The notes beneath the pieces were generated by a model. That model ran no database searches, was not told where the DNA came from, and saw only the letters and a list, made by a program, of their open reading frames with translations. Of a stretch of 64,000 nucleotides of DNA, positions 20,643-29,708 are shown one piece after another. Origin of the DNA: Microlunatus elymi (GTDB lineage: Bacteria; Actinomycetota; Actinomycetes; Propionibacteriales; Propionibacteriaceae); contig NZ_CP041692.1 in assembly GCF_007362775.1 (NCBI RefSeq), forward strand, positions 3,348,001 to 3,412,000, given 5' to 3'. The translations under genes were made by a program, and so were the position numbers. Every line of letters starts with the position of its first letter. Position 1 is the stretch's first letter.

Positions 20643-20671
20643 GGCCCTTCGACAGGCTCAGGGCCCTTCGA
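20643..20671. repeat. Dispersed 29-bp repeat, copy 2
   Basis: CCCTTCGACAGGCTCAGGG at 20645-20663 with a CCCTTCGA extension. It lies 2 bases after the lysA stop codon, in the 163-base gap before hom, and may affect lysA-hom read-through. Confidence 0.8.
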
Positions 20672-20672
20672 T

Positions 20673-22073
20673 TCAGCCGACGTCGAGGGCGAGCAGGTCG
20701 TCGATCGTCTCCCGGCGGATCAGCGTGGTGATCGTGCCGTCCTTCACGGAGACCATCGGCGGCCGCGGTACGTGGTTGTAGTTGCTGGCCATCGACCGGC
20801 TGTACGCGCCGGCGGCCGGCACGGCGAGCAGATCGCCGGGTCCGATGTCGGCGGGCAGGAACTCGTCGCGGACCACGATGTCGCCACCCTCGCAGTGCTT
20901 GCCGACCACGCGAGCCAGCGCCGGTGGTGCATCCGAGCGACGGGAGGCCAAGGTCGCGGAGTATTCGGCCGCGTACAGGGCGGTCCGGATGTTGTCGCTC
21001 ATCCCGCCGTCGACGGCGACGTACAGCCGGCTGGCCCCGCCGTCCAGCAGCACTCGCTTGACGGTGCCGACCCGGTACAGCGCGAAGGCGGCCGGCCCGC
21101 TGATCGAGCGGCCCGGCTCGATCGACAGGTGCGGCACCTGGACCCCCAGGGCGGCGCACTCGGCGGTGACGATCCTGTTCAGCGCGTCGGCCAGTTGCTG
21201 CGGCGTCGACGGCGTGTCCTGGCTGGTGTAGGCGATGCCGAAGCCGCCACCAAGATCAAGTTCGGGCAGTTCGACGCCGGTCTCCTGGGCGAACTGGGCG
21301 TGCAGCCGCAGGGTGCGCCGAGCCGCGACCTCGAACCCGTCGGCGTCGAAGATCTGGGAGCCGATGTGGGAGTGGATGCCGACCAGCCGCAGCCGCGGAT
21401 GATCATGGATCCGGCGCAGTGCGGCCTCGGCCTGACCACCGGCGATGGAGAAGCCGAACTTCTGATCTTCGTGCGCGGTGGAGATGTATTCGTGGGTGTG
21501 TGCCTCGACGCCGGTGGTGACCCGGACCATCAGCGTCGGCTCGACGTCGAGCTCCTCGCCGATCTTGATCAACCGGGTGATCTCGTCGTCGGAGTCGACG
21601 ATGATCCTGCCCACCCCGGCCCGCAGCGCGCTGGTGATCTCCTCGCTGCTCTTGTTGTTGCCGTGCAGTCCGATCCGTTCGGGGTCGACTCCGGCGGCCA
21701 GAGCCACCGCCAGCTCACCGCCGGTGCACACGTCCAGGCCGAGACCTTCCTCGGTGACCCAGCGCGCAACCGCCTTGCAGAGCAGGGATTTCCCGGCGTA
21801 GTACACGCCCCAGCCGGTGAACGCGTCGGCGAACTCGCGGGCCCGCGCCCGAAGATCATCTTCGTCCACTACGTAGGCGCAGGTGCCGACCCGTTCGGCG
21901 ATCCCGGTCGCCGTCAGGCCCGCGATCGTCAGCTCGCCGGAGTCGTTCTTGGCGACATTGCGGCTCCACAGCCGCGGCAGCAACGCGTTGACGTCGGTGG
22001 GCACCGCGAGCCAGTGCGGGGCTGCGGAGGCGACGTCGGCGTGGATCGAGCCGGCGACGTGAGTGTGGGACAT
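20673..22073 (-). CDS. lysA: Diaminopimelate decarboxylase
   Basis: 466 residues from the ATG at 22073; upstream in-frame codons fall in repetitive leader DNA. It is a PLP-dependent alanine-racemase-fold decarboxylase that makes lysine from meso-diaminopimelate. The PLP lysine is in GVYYAGKSLLCKAVARWV. Also present are CTGGELAVALAAG, IGSQIFDADGFE, the glycine loop SIEPGRSISGPAAF and the C-terminal CEGGDIVVRDEFLP. It is placed upstream of hom, as in many actinobacteria. Confidence 0.95.
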   Translation of the reverse strand: MSHTHVAGSIHADVASAAPHWLAVPTDVNALLPRLWSRNVAKNDSGELTIAGLTATGIAERVGTCAYVVDEDDLRARAREFADAFTGWGVYYAGKSLLCKAVARWVTEEGLGLDVCTGGELAVALAAGVDPERIGLHGNNKSSEEITSALRAGVGRIIVDSDDEITRLIKIGEELDVEPTLMVRVTTGVEAHTHEYISTAHEDQKFGFSIAGGQAEAALRRIHDHPRLRLVGIHSHIGSQIFDADGFEVAARRTLRLHAQFAQETGVELPELDLGGGFGIAYTSQDTPSTPQQLADALNRIVTAECAALGVQVPHLSIEPGRSISGPAAFALYRVGTVKRVLLDGGASRLYVAVDGGMSDNIRTALYAAEYSATLASRRSDAPPALARVVGKHCEGGDIVVRDEFLPADIGPGDLLAVPAAGAYSRSMASNYNHVPRPPMVSVKDGTITTLIRRETIDDLLALDVG

Positions 22074-22134
22074 GGCGCAAACTCTGCCAGATGCCCGCCG
22101 CTCCCCTGCACCGATATCTCGCTGGGCGGCGTCA

Positions 22135-22318
22135 GTGCGGACCCTCCGACCAAGTCGAGTACGGCGGGAGCCACCCGTCGGCACGTGCGCTTTCCCACCA
22201 AAGCCGGATACGGCGCTCCGTTGGGCCGGGTGCGCGTACGTTTCCCCACCAAGGACGAGAAACAAACAGCCACCCGACCGTCGACGCGTACGTTTCCCCA
22301 CCAAGGACGAGTACGTCG
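22135..22318. repeat. Four degenerate direct repeats with a 50-52 bp period upstream of lysA
   Basis: Copies start at 22135, 22185, 22236 and 22288. Each is about 31 bases: a GTRCG start, a CCCCACCAAGGACGAG-like core and usually a TACGGCG or TACGTCG end. Copies 3 and 4 share their first 24 bases exactly (22236-22259 and 22288-22311); copies 1 and 2 are more diverged. Spacing is 50, 51 and 52 bases. The whole gap 22074-22390 has no credible gene. It should contain the lysA promoter. Confidence 0.7.
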
Positions 22319-22390
22319 CCGACGCTCAGACGTGCTGGTCGCACCATGAATGCCCGGGCTGCGACCCGGGTCGGGCACCTGGGTCTGGGC

Positions 22391-24277
22391 TCACTTGGGC
22401 ATGATGCCGGCGAAGAAGGCGGCCAGGTCCTGGCGGGCCGACAGCGGGAGCACGGCCGACACGTAGTGGTCGGGACGAACCACGATCAGTACGCCGTCGC
22501 GATCGATGCCGCGGTCGGTGAACACGTCGTCCTCGGTGTCGGCGGAGTACACCTTCTCGTAGTCGATCAACGAGTACGGGCCGACCTTCGGCAGGTACGC
22601 CGTGGGCACCGTGCCCAGGTCGATGTCGGTGTGCTGCTGCTGATAGATCACCTTGACGTCGAACCAGGCGTCCACGTCGCCGTCGGCCGGGGTGTAGGCG
22701 ACCAGCGGCGAATCCGGCGAGCCGATGATCCAGTCGGCGAAGTCGGTCGCCGTCGACGGCTGCCCCGGCGCCGGTCGATCGGCGAAGACGTAGATCCGCC
22801 AGCGGCCGTCGGCGCGGTGGTGATGACCGAGGTGGACGAGGTTGCCGTCGCAGACGCGGCGCACCTGCGGCGACCGGAATCGCTTGCCCAGTGGGAATCC
22901 CGGCGCCAGCTCCTGGTGCCGATCGTTGCCGGTGATCATGGACCGCCGATACTGCGTCATCAGCCCAGCCGGGAATTCTGCGGTGCGCACGTAGAAGTCC
23001 TCCAGCGCGGTCGGATCGCCGAGTTCCTCGGGTTTGGCGGCCATCATGCTGGACCAGGTCCGATCGAAGTCGATCAACTCCTGGGCGATCGGCTGCCGTT
23101 CGGCCGAATACGTGTCCAGCAAGGATTCCGCGGCCCGGCCGTCCAGCACGTGCGCGAGCTTCCAGGCGATGTTCCAGCCGTCCTGGATGGACACGTTCAT
23201 GCCCTGGCCGGCCTTGGCGCTGTGCGTGTGGCAGGCGTCACCGGTGATGAACACCCGCGGCGTACGGTGCCCGGTCGTCTCGGCCGGCAGGTCGTCGAAC
23301 TTGTCGGTCAGCCGGTGACCCACCTCGTACACGCTGCGCCAGCACACCTTCTTCACCGTCAAGGTGTACGGGTGCAGGATCTTGTTGGCGCGGGCCTCGA
23401 CCTCCTGCTGGCTGGTCTGGCGTATCGACTCATGATCATGTTCGTCCACCTCGCCGAGGTCGACGTACATCCGGAAGAGGTAGTTGCCCTCCCGCGGGAT
23501 GTGCAGGATGTTGCCGCCGTCGTGGGACTGGATCGCGCACTTGGTGCGGATGTCGGGGAAGTCGGTCTCGGCCAGCACGTCCATCACACCCCAGGCATGA
23601 TTGGCCCGGTCACCGACCAGCTCCCGGCCGATCGCCTCGCGGACCTGGCTGCGGGCGCCGTCGCAACCGATCACGTACTTGGCGCGTACGGTGCGGGTCT
23701 CGCCCTGCTGTTCGCCGCAGCTGTGACGCAACGTCACGCTGACCGGATGATCACCGGCCTCGGCGACCTCGAGGGCGACGAATTCGTAGCCGTAGTCGGG
23801 CAGCAGTCGCGCCGGGCCGACCCGAGCGGACTCGGCGAAGTAGTCCAGAACCCTTGCCTGGTTGACGATCAGGTGCGGGAACTCGCTGACGTGGGTCGGA
23901 TCGTCGGGCGCCAGCGCGGTCCGGATGATGTTCTCCGGATGCGCAGGATCGGGCTTCCAGAAGGCCATCTGGGTGATGTGATAGGCCTCCTCGGTGATCC
24001 GCTGGGCGAAGCCGAACGCCTGGAAGGTCTCCACGCTGCGGGCCTGGATGCCGTCGGCCTGGCCGATCTCCAGCCGGCCGGGGCGGCGCTCGATCAGCCG
24101 GGTGCTGATGTCGGGGAACTGCGCCAGTTGAGCGGCCGCGATCATGCCGGCCGGGCCGCTGCCGACGATCAGCACGTCCATCTCGTCCGGCAACTCCGCG
24201 GGCCGATCCAACCCGCCGCCGGCTGCCGGCAGCACCCGTGGATCGCCGGACACGTACCCGTGGTGATGGAACTGCAC
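22391..24277 (-). CDS. FAD-dependent aromatic monooxygenase (phenol 2-monooxygenase-like)
   Basis: 628 residues from the GTG at 24277, which has an AAGGAGGAG ribosome site; an upstream frame overlaps the divergent gene. Class A flavoprotein hydroxylase motifs: GSGPAGMIAAAQLA (FAD GxGxxG), IGCDGARSQVR (DG motif) and FITGDACHTHSAKAGQGMN (GD motif). The C-terminal thioredoxin-like domain of phenol/3-hydroxybenzoate hydroxylases begins near residue 440. It probably hydroxylates a phenolic substrate using NADPH and O2. No ring-cleavage genes lie nearby, so the substrate is unknown. Confidence 0.88.
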   Translation of the reverse strand: MQFHHHGYVSGDPRVLPAAGGGLDRPAELPDEMDVLIVGSGPAGMIAAAQLAQFPDISTRLIERRPGRLEIGQADGIQARSVETFQAFGFAQRITEEAYHITQMAFWKPDPAHPENIIRTALAPDDPTHVSEFPHLIVNQARVLDYFAESARVGPARLLPDYGYEFVALEVAEAGDHPVSVTLRHSCGEQQGETRTVRAKYVIGCDGARSQVREAIGRELVGDRANHAWGVMDVLAETDFPDIRTKCAIQSHDGGNILHIPREGNYLFRMYVDLGEVDEHDHESIRQTSQQEVEARANKILHPYTLTVKKVCWRSVYEVGHRLTDKFDDLPAETTGHRTPRVFITGDACHTHSAKAGQGMNVSIQDGWNIAWKLAHVLDGRAAESLLDTYSAERQPIAQELIDFDRTWSSMMAAKPEELGDPTALEDFYVRTAEFPAGLMTQYRRSMITGNDRHQELAPGFPLGKRFRSPQVRRVCDGNLVHLGHHHRADGRWRIYVFADRPAPGQPSTATDFADWIIGSPDSPLVAYTPADGDVDAWFDVKVIYQQQHTDIDLGTVPTAYLPKVGPYSLIDYEKVYSADTEDDVFTDRGIDRDGVLIVVRPDHYVSAVLPLSARQDLAAFFAGIMPK

Positions 24278-24438
24278 CGCTCCTCCTTCAAAGCTGCCTC
24301 GGCTCTGCGACGATCCGAGCCTATTTCGGCTTCGGTAACGCCGCCGGATCTGAGCTGATGAAGTCCTGCCGGCCGGCGGAACGGTCGACTCGACTGACCG
24401 GGATGGCCGGCTGATCCGGGCCCGATCCACAATGAGCC

Positions 24439-25296
24439 GTGTCTTGTGAACCCGCCGGCGCGGTCGGCCGCGCGCTGGCCCACGTCGCGTCCGTGTCCTC
24501 CGGTCCGCCGCTGGATCGCGCGCTCCGCGTGACACTCAACTTCCATCCCGATCGGATCACCGCCGGCCAGGGCGTGCTCGAACGGCTGGCGGCCGACGGA
24601 CGTTATCTGTCGCAGTTCGTCACCGGGACCAGCAACGGCGGTCTGACCGCCTACCCCGGGGGTGATCGCTGGCGCTGGGAGCACCGGATCTTCGCCGGCG
24701 CGTACGACGATGCCGACCCGGCGGACCGACCGGTCTACGGGGCCTTGAACTTCCGGGCTCGAAGCGTCGGCGGCGCCCAACGCTTCGGCTCCGCTCACCT
24801 CCGGCTCACCGCGGAGACGCTGGATCGAACCACCTTCTGTTTCCCCGACAGCACCTTCGAACCGGGCACCTTCGGGGTGGCCTCGCGGATGGGACTGATC
24901 GGGCTGGCCGATGCCGCCGAGCACGACCTGCTCGACGACTACATCGAGGCCCAGGTGCACGGACCGGTCCGGATCGATCGGGATGTCGAGGCGCTGGTGT
25001 TGGACCCCTGCTATCGCGACGGACCGATCGAACAGGCAGCCCGCAAGCTCGTTTGCTCGATCGAGTGGCACCGAGGGTTTCGTTTGTCCGTTGAGGAAAT
25101 GCGGCATCATGCCGGCTATCGCGGGCCCGAGTTCGTCGAACTCGGCGCAGCGATCGCAACCGGCGGCGTACTCGATCCCAAGATCATCTCCGAGGCGGCG
25201 AACAGTGGCCGCTACGACCTGCAGGCGATCAAACGGGTCTGGCACCTGCTCGCGCGTTTCGGTGGCCCGGATCAAGATCGCCGATCCGATTCGTAA
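24439..25296 (+). CDS. DUF3626 family protein
   Basis: 285 residues from the GTG at 24439. The TLNFHPDR segment early in the protein, FVTGTSNGGLTAYPGGDRWRWE, the GALNFRARSVGGAQRFGSAHL block and the C-terminal IISEAANSGRYDLQAIKRVWHLLARFG match the DUF3626 family as I recall it. The function is unknown. It is transcribed divergently from the monooxygenase across 161 bases, with no obvious functional link. Confidence 0.75.
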   Translation: MSCEPAGAVGRALAHVASVSSGPPLDRALRVTLNFHPDRITAGQGVLERLAADGRYLSQFVTGTSNGGLTAYPGGDRWRWEHRIFAGAYDDADPADRPVYGALNFRARSVGGAQRFGSAHLRLTAETLDRTTFCFPDSTFEPGTFGVASRMGLIGLADAAEHDLLDDYIEAQVHGPVRIDRDVEALVLDPCYRDGPIEQAARKLVCSIEWHRGFRLSVEEMRHHAGYRGPEFVELGAAIATGGVLDPKIISEAANSGRYDLQAIKRVWHLLARFGGPDQDRRSDS

Positions 25297-25314
25297 CCTC
25301 CGTACCGACCCTGG

Positions 25315-25320
25315 TATGTT
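25315..25320 (+). promoter_or_regulatory. Candidate -10 element for tRNA-Arg
   Basis: TATGTT at 25315-25320 lies 47 bases before the tRNA in the 71-base gap after the DUF3626 gene. It is the best -10-like hexamer there; no convincing -35 is seen. Confidence 0.4.
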
Positions 25321-25367
25321 TCTCACCGGTTCGCCGACCTGCACTTCGCCGGGACAGAACCAGGTTG

Positions 25368-25439
25368 GCCCCCGTAGCTCAGGGGATAGAGCACCGCCCT
25401 CCGGAGGCGGGAGCGTAGGTTCGAATCCTACCGGGGGCG
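25368..25439 (+). tRNA. tRNA-Arg (anticodon CCG)
   Basis: The full cloverleaf is visible. The acceptor GCCCCCG pairs with CGGGGGC, the D-arm is GCTC/GAGC, the anticodon stem is CCGCC/GGCGG with a CTCCGGA loop (anticodon CCG, reading CGG), and the T-arm GTAGG/CCTAC has a TTCGAAT loop. No CCA is encoded after the discriminator G. Confidence 0.96.
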
Positions 25440-25448
25440 CCGACTGTG

Positions 25449-25874
25449 TCAGTCCGGCGGCCAGGGCCCGATCGGGCGGCCGATCTCCCATTCGTGACCG
25501 AACGGATCGACGATCCTGCCGAGCCGCCAACCGTGTTCGTCATCGACCCCGGCCTTCGCAATTGCGCCCGCGGCGACGGCTGCCGACATCACCGCATCGG
25601 GTTCGTCGACGACGAGCAACGTCCGGCTGGGGCCCCCGTTGAGTTCGGCGGGGCTGAATCGGCCGCTGTCCGGATCCGCTGCGCTGATCCAGAACGAGGC
25701 GTCTCCAACTCTGAGCTGAGCCACGATGTCGTCACCCTCCCCCACTCGGTGCAGGACGATCGCTCCGGACGCGGAACGGTAGAACTCCACTGCCTCGCCT
25801 GCCCGCTCGACCCACAGCTGCGGCTGAAAACTCACCACGCCGTCAGTCCCGCACCGGGCCGATGACTTCGGCAC
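25449..25874 (-). CDS. VOC (glyoxalase/bleomycin-resistance-like) family protein
   Basis: 141 residues. FQPQLWVERAGEAVEFYRSASGAIVLHRVGEGD and the C-terminal GWRLGRIVDPFGHEWEIGRPIG show the paired beta-alpha-beta-beta-beta modules of PhnB-like VOC proteins. Family members bind metals or small ligands; no substrate can be assigned. The GTG at 25874 may be too early; a GTG at about 25838 would leave more room for the divergent promoter. The gene ends 9 bases after the tRNA. Confidence 0.75.
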   Translation of the reverse strand: MPKSSARCGTDGVVSFQPQLWVERAGEAVEFYRSASGAIVLHRVGEGDDIVAQLRVGDASFWISAADPDSGRFSPAELNGGPSRTLLVVDEPDAVMSAAVAAGAIAKAGVDDEHGWRLGRIVDPFGHEWEIGRPIGPWPPD

Positions 25875-25895
25875 CAGTTACCGAAGCGCGCGACC

Positions 25896-26585
25896 TTGCG
25901 TCGGCCGGATTGCCTCACCAGAATGCGGAGGGTGTCCGAATACGACTGGGACCCGAAGACCTATCTTGCGCTCATGGCCGAGGAGGTGCCGGACTACCAC
26001 CGGCTACAAGATCAACTTGTGGTTGCAGCGTCCGTCCACACGTCGGCGAAGTTGATCTTGGATCTCGGTATCGGCAGCGGACTCAGCGCGGCCCGAGTGC
26101 TGGATGCGCTGCCGCAGGCAACTCTGGTCGGCATCGACAACAGTCATGCGATGCTCGCAGCCGCCGCGAGTTCCCTTCCCCTGCGTCGATTCACGCCGAT
26201 CGAGCAGCGGCTGGAGGATCCGCTGCCCTCCGGCCCCTATGACCTGGTGATCTCGATGCTCGCCATACATCACCTGGACGGACCGGGCAAGGCCGACCTC
26301 TTCTCCCGGATCGCCGGCGCACTGCGCCCCGGCGGCCGATTCGTGCTGGCGGATCTGGTCATCCCTGAAAATCCGGCAGACATGATGACACCGATTGACG
26401 GCGTCGAGGACAAGCCGAGCAGCTTGTCCGATCAGCTCACCTGGCTCACTGCCGCCGGACTTCAGCCGTCGGTGTCCTGGCAACATCGCGATCTTGCGGT
26501 GATCAACAGCACTCGGCCGGATCAGTCCACGGCGCACGTGAAGTGGCCGGCCGCGGTCAAATCCCAGGAGCTACCGCACTCATGA
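25896..26585 (+). CDS. Class I SAM-dependent methyltransferase
   Basis: 229 residues. The SAM-binding motif I is LILDLGIGSGLSAARVL, an acidic residue closes the next strand (LVGIDNSHAML), and motif IV is DLVISMLAIHHLDG, followed by LRPGGRFVLADLVIP. The substrate is unknown. The start is uncertain: the ATG at 25923 is also plausible, and the present start lies only 21 bases from the divergent VOC gene. No clear partner genes are seen. Confidence 0.82.
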   Translation: MRRPDCLTRMRRVSEYDWDPKTYLALMAEEVPDYHRLQDQLVVAASVHTSAKLILDLGIGSGLSAARVLDALPQATLVGIDNSHAMLAAAASSLPLRRFTPIEQRLEDPLPSGPYDLVISMLAIHHLDGPGKADLFSRIAGALRPGGRFVLADLVIPENPADMMTPIDGVEDKPSSLSDQLTWLTAAGLQPSVSWQHRDLAVINSTRPDQSTAHVKWPAAVKSQELPHS

Positions 26586-26813
26586 GTTGCCGCGGAGAGT
26601 CGTAACCTCCTTCAATCCGACGGCGCCGGGAGAACTCTCCGTAACGCTCAGGCGATCCGCCGTTGGGGCGCGCATCGCCGGTCGCCCAGAGGACTTGTCC
26701 GAGGTTCCGCAGATCTTGCCGAGCTAACGATCGCTGAATCGCCGACCCGTGCGCCACTGGCTCGGACGACTCTCGGAGGCTCGGACAAACCGCCGAAACC
26801 TCGGTGACACCGG

Positions 26814-27275
26814 CTATCGCAGATGATCAAGAACTGCCTGGATCACGTCCTCGACCGGTCGGCACGTGTCGATCTCCACGGTCGCTGTCCTGCGCAGCAA
26901 CGGCTCCACGGTTTCCTTGTACTGCAGGGATTCGGCAAGCTCGCGCTCGGTCTTCCCGTACGGATTGTTGGTGCGGGTCAGCAATCGCTCTCGCATCGTC
27001 TCGGCCGGGGCAGTGAGCAGTACTACGCGATCAAATCGTGGCCGGAGCGCCGCCATGTTGCTCGCCGACCCGCTGACGAAGATCAGCTGATCCTCGGCAT
27101 CCAACAGCATCCTGATCCGATCCACGTCCCAGACCCAGTCGCCGGTGTCGTCGAAGCGGGAGTAGCCATGGTAGTCAAGATCAACTGCGCAATATCCGCG
27201 CCGCTGCAGTCCGATGATCAGCGTCGACTTGCCCACACCGGAGACTCCGGTGATCAACACCCGACGTGGCGACAA
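26814..27275 (-). CDS. P-loop kinase-like protein (adenylate/shikimate kinase-like fold)
   Basis: 153 residues. The Walker A motif is ITGVSGVGKSTLI at the N-terminus. The lid region RERLLTRTNNPYGKTERELAE and the final DTCRPVEDVIQAVLDHL are typical of small nucleoside or metabolite kinases. The substrate is unknown. It lies 3 bases downstream of the XRE regulator gene on the same strand. The 228-base gap to its right neighbour's 3' end (26586-26813) shows only short GGCTCGGAC direct repeats. Confidence 0.72.
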   Translation of the reverse strand: MSPRRVLITGVSGVGKSTLIIGLQRRGYCAVDLDYHGYSRFDDTGDWVWDVDRIRMLLDAEDQLIFVSGSASNMAALRPRFDRVVLLTAPAETMRERLLTRTNNPYGKTERELAESLQYKETVEPLLRRTATVEIDTCRPVEDVIQAVLDHLR

Positions 27276-27278
27276 GGC

Positions 27279-28133
27279 TCAGGCGCTTGCGGCCAGGTGA
27301 CGGGAGTCCTTGCGCTGTTGGGAAACCAGCTCTGCGATCCGTTCGGCTGTGTCGGTCCCCGGCTGCGGAGTGTGCAGCACCACCGCAAGGTCGGAACGCT
27401 CCGGCAGATGCAGCTGCCGGCTCTCCATCAGCAACTCCCCGGCCGCCGGATGATTGAACGTCTTCATGGTGACCGTGGGCGCGACCACCTCCTGCCGCCC
27501 CCACAACCGGACGAACTCGGGGCACCGCCGGGACAGCTCGTCGATCACCGCACGGTAACCGTCGTCCTGACCGTGCCGGGACACCTCGTACCGGTAATTG
27601 GCGACGACGATCGGCGCCGTCTTCTCCCAACTGGCCAGCTTGCCGCGATATTGATCGGTGCAGAAGAAGTCGATCATGCAGTTGCCGGCGAACTCCTTCT
27701 GATAGCCGAAGGTCGCCTGCGCCGCCTCGTTGGCAGCAACGAAATTCCAGTACTGATCCACCACGTGCGCCGGGCTCGGCATCCAGCCGTCCAGCAGCCG
27801 CATCACGTCGGCGCCGATGGTCAGGTCCTCCGGTGTAGTGGGCAGCGGCGGGTTCAGACCCGCGAGCACGTAGAGGTGTCGGCGCTCCTCCTCGCCGAGC
27901 CGCAGCACCCGAGCCACCGCGTCCAGCACCTGGCCCGAGACGGTGATGTCGCGTCCCTGCTCGAGCCATTGATACCAGGACGTGCCGACGCCGGCCAGCA
28001 CGGCCACTTCCTCCCGGCGCAGACCGGAGGTACGACGTCGCGCGCCGACCGGCAGCCCGACCTCGGCCGGCGACACCTGGCCGCGCCGGGCCCTCAGGAA
28101 TTCGCTGATCTCGCTGCGGACGGTGGTGGTCAC
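27279..28133 (-). CDS. XRE family regulator with MmyB-like ligand-binding domain
   Basis: 284 residues. The N-terminal XRE helix-turn-helix is RRTSGLRREEVAVLAGVGTSWYQWLEQGRDI. After residue 100 comes the MmyB-like PAS-type domain (PSPAHVVDQYWNFVAANEAA) that binds a small hydrophobic ligand in this family. It is divergent from the MFS gene with only 57 bases between them, so it probably controls that exporter. Confidence 0.87.
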   Translation of the reverse strand: MTTTVRSEISEFLRARRGQVSPAEVGLPVGARRRTSGLRREEVAVLAGVGTSWYQWLEQGRDITVSGQVLDAVARVLRLGEEERRHLYVLAGLNPPLPTTPEDLTIGADVMRLLDGWMPSPAHVVDQYWNFVAANEAAQATFGYQKEFAGNCMIDFFCTDQYRGKLASWEKTAPIVVANYRYEVSRHGQDDGYRAVIDELSRRCPEFVRLWGRQEVVAPTVTMKTFNHPAAGELLMESRQLHLPERSDLAVVLHTPQPGTDTAERIAELVSQQRKDSRHLAASA

Positions 28134-28190
28134 GGCACCAGCATAAGCAGACTCTCCGATCCTGCCCGACGGTTGTCGGACGCTGGAAAC

Positions 28191-29708
28191 ATGTCCGACG
28201 TCCTGACCAACACGCCCGTCCTGCGCGGCCGCAGCAGGCTGATCCTGATCTTGCTCTGCGCCGCGCAGTTCTCGATCGCGATCGACTTCTCCATCCTCAA
28301 CATCGCCCTACCCAGCCTGGGCGCCGACCTCGGCTTGTCGGACGCCGACCTGCAATGGGGCATCACCGCCTTCGCGCTGCCGTCCGGTGGCTTTCTGCTG
28401 CTGGCCGGCCGCCTCGGTGATCTGATCGGTCGACGTCGGATGTTCCTGGCCGGGTTGACGATCTTCGCCCTGGCGTCGCTGGCGGCGACCCTGGCGACCG
28501 GGCCGGCGATGTTCTTCGCCGCCCGGGCGATCCAGGGCCTCGGCGCGGCGATCACCATCCCGACCGCGATGGCGCTGCTGACCACGAACTTCGCCGAAGG
28601 GCCGGCCCGCAACCGGGCCCTCGGCGTATCCGGAATGATCTTGTCCCTCGGCTTCACCCTGGGCATGCTGCTCGGCGGCACCCTGACCTCGGTGTTCGGC
28701 TGGCGGGCGACCATGGCGCTGAACGTGATCATGGCCATCCCGGTGCTGATCGCCGCACCGATCCTGCTCACCGAGAGCCGGCCGGAACGCGCCCCCAGGC
28801 TTGATCTGCCCGGCGCCGTCACCGTCACCGGCGGTCTGCTGGCGCTGATCTACTCCGTCTCCACTGCCGCCCAGACTCGTTGGGATCGGCCGGAGGTGCT
28901 GATCGGTCTGCTGCTCGCGATCGGGTTGTTCGCGGCGTTCGCAGTGATCGAGACCAGGACCCCGCAACCGCTGGTGTCGTTGCAGATCCTGCGCCGTCGT
29001 ACCGTCGCCTGGGGCAACCTCGGCGGGATGACCACCTTCGCCATGGCCAGCTCGCTCACCTTCCTGCTGAGCCTTTACCTGCAGGAGGTTCTCGGTCTCT
29101 CCCCGTTGGCCTCCGGCCTGGTCTTCGGCGTCACCGGGCTCGGTGCGGCCGCTGCCGGCGTGGTCGCGTCCCGATTGATCAACAGATTCACCGCCCGGAA
29201 CACCTTGATCGGTGGCCTGTTGCTGCAGGCCGCGGCCACCGCGACCATGATCATGATCGGCGGTCACCGGACTGGTGTGCTGGTGGTGTTGATCTTCTGC
29301 ACGATCACTTTCGGCGGTCACATGTGGGCCGTCGTCTCGTACGGGGTGACCGCGACGTCGGGCCTGCCGAATCATGAACAGGGCTTGGCAACCGGCCTGC
29401 TGACGACCGCGCAGCAGGTCGGACTGACCCTCGGCACGCCGATCCTGTCCGCCGTCTACGCGGCCCATGCGGCGAGCCTGCAGGCGGCCGGCCGGTCAGC
29501 GGGGCGGGCGATGCTCGGCGGTCTGCACCTCGGGATCGTGATCAACGCGCTCGTCGTGCTGGCGGCGGCCGTGCTGATCGGCGCCTTCCTGCGTGACGGC
29601 AGCGGTTTCGGCCTCTCGCGCCCACACCCGCGCCAGCACCGCGCAGACGATCAACTGGATCAGGTGGAAGATCATCAACGGCAGCACGATCACGCCCACT
29701 GTGCTTGA
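28191..29708 (+). CDS. MFS drug/metabolite exporter (DHA2-like)
   Basis: 505 residues from the ATG at 28191, about 14 membrane helices. Motif A-like GRLGDLIGRRRMFLAG follows helix 2, and the LNIALPSLGADLGLS start and the motif-C-like GMILSLGFTLGMLLGGTLTSVFGWRATM are typical of the EmrB/QacA branch. It is divergent from the XRE regulator. The last 37 residues (after GAFLRDG) are non-membranous and encoded opposite the SBF-like gene; the two 3' ends overlap by 213 bases. Confidence 0.87.
   Translation: MSDVLTNTPVLRGRSRLILILLCAAQFSIAIDFSILNIALPSLGADLGLSDADLQWGITAFALPSGGFLLLAGRLGDLIGRRRMFLAGLTIFALASLAATLATGPAMFFAARAIQGLGAAITIPTAMALLTTNFAEGPARNRALGVSGMILSLGFTLGMLLGGTLTSVFGWRATMALNVIMAIPVLIAAPILLTESRPERAPRLDLPGAVTVTGGLLALIYSVSTAAQTRWDRPEVLIGLLLAIGLFAAFAVIETRTPQPLVSLQILRRRTVAWGNLGGMTTFAMASSLTFLLSLYLQEVLGLSPLASGLVFGVTGLGAAAAGVVASRLINRFTARNTLIGGLLLQAAATATMIMIGGHRTGVLVVLIFCTITFGGHMWAVVSYGVTATSGLPNHEQGLATGLLTTAQQVGLTLGTPILSAVYAAHAASLQAAGRSAGRAMLGGLHLGIVINALVVLAAAVLIGAFLRDGSGFGLSRPHPRQHRADDQLDQVEDHQRQHDHAHCA

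Noticed and set aside
22135-22318. CRISPR array
   Set aside because: Only four units, two of them strongly diverged, spacers about 20 bases, and no cas genes in view.
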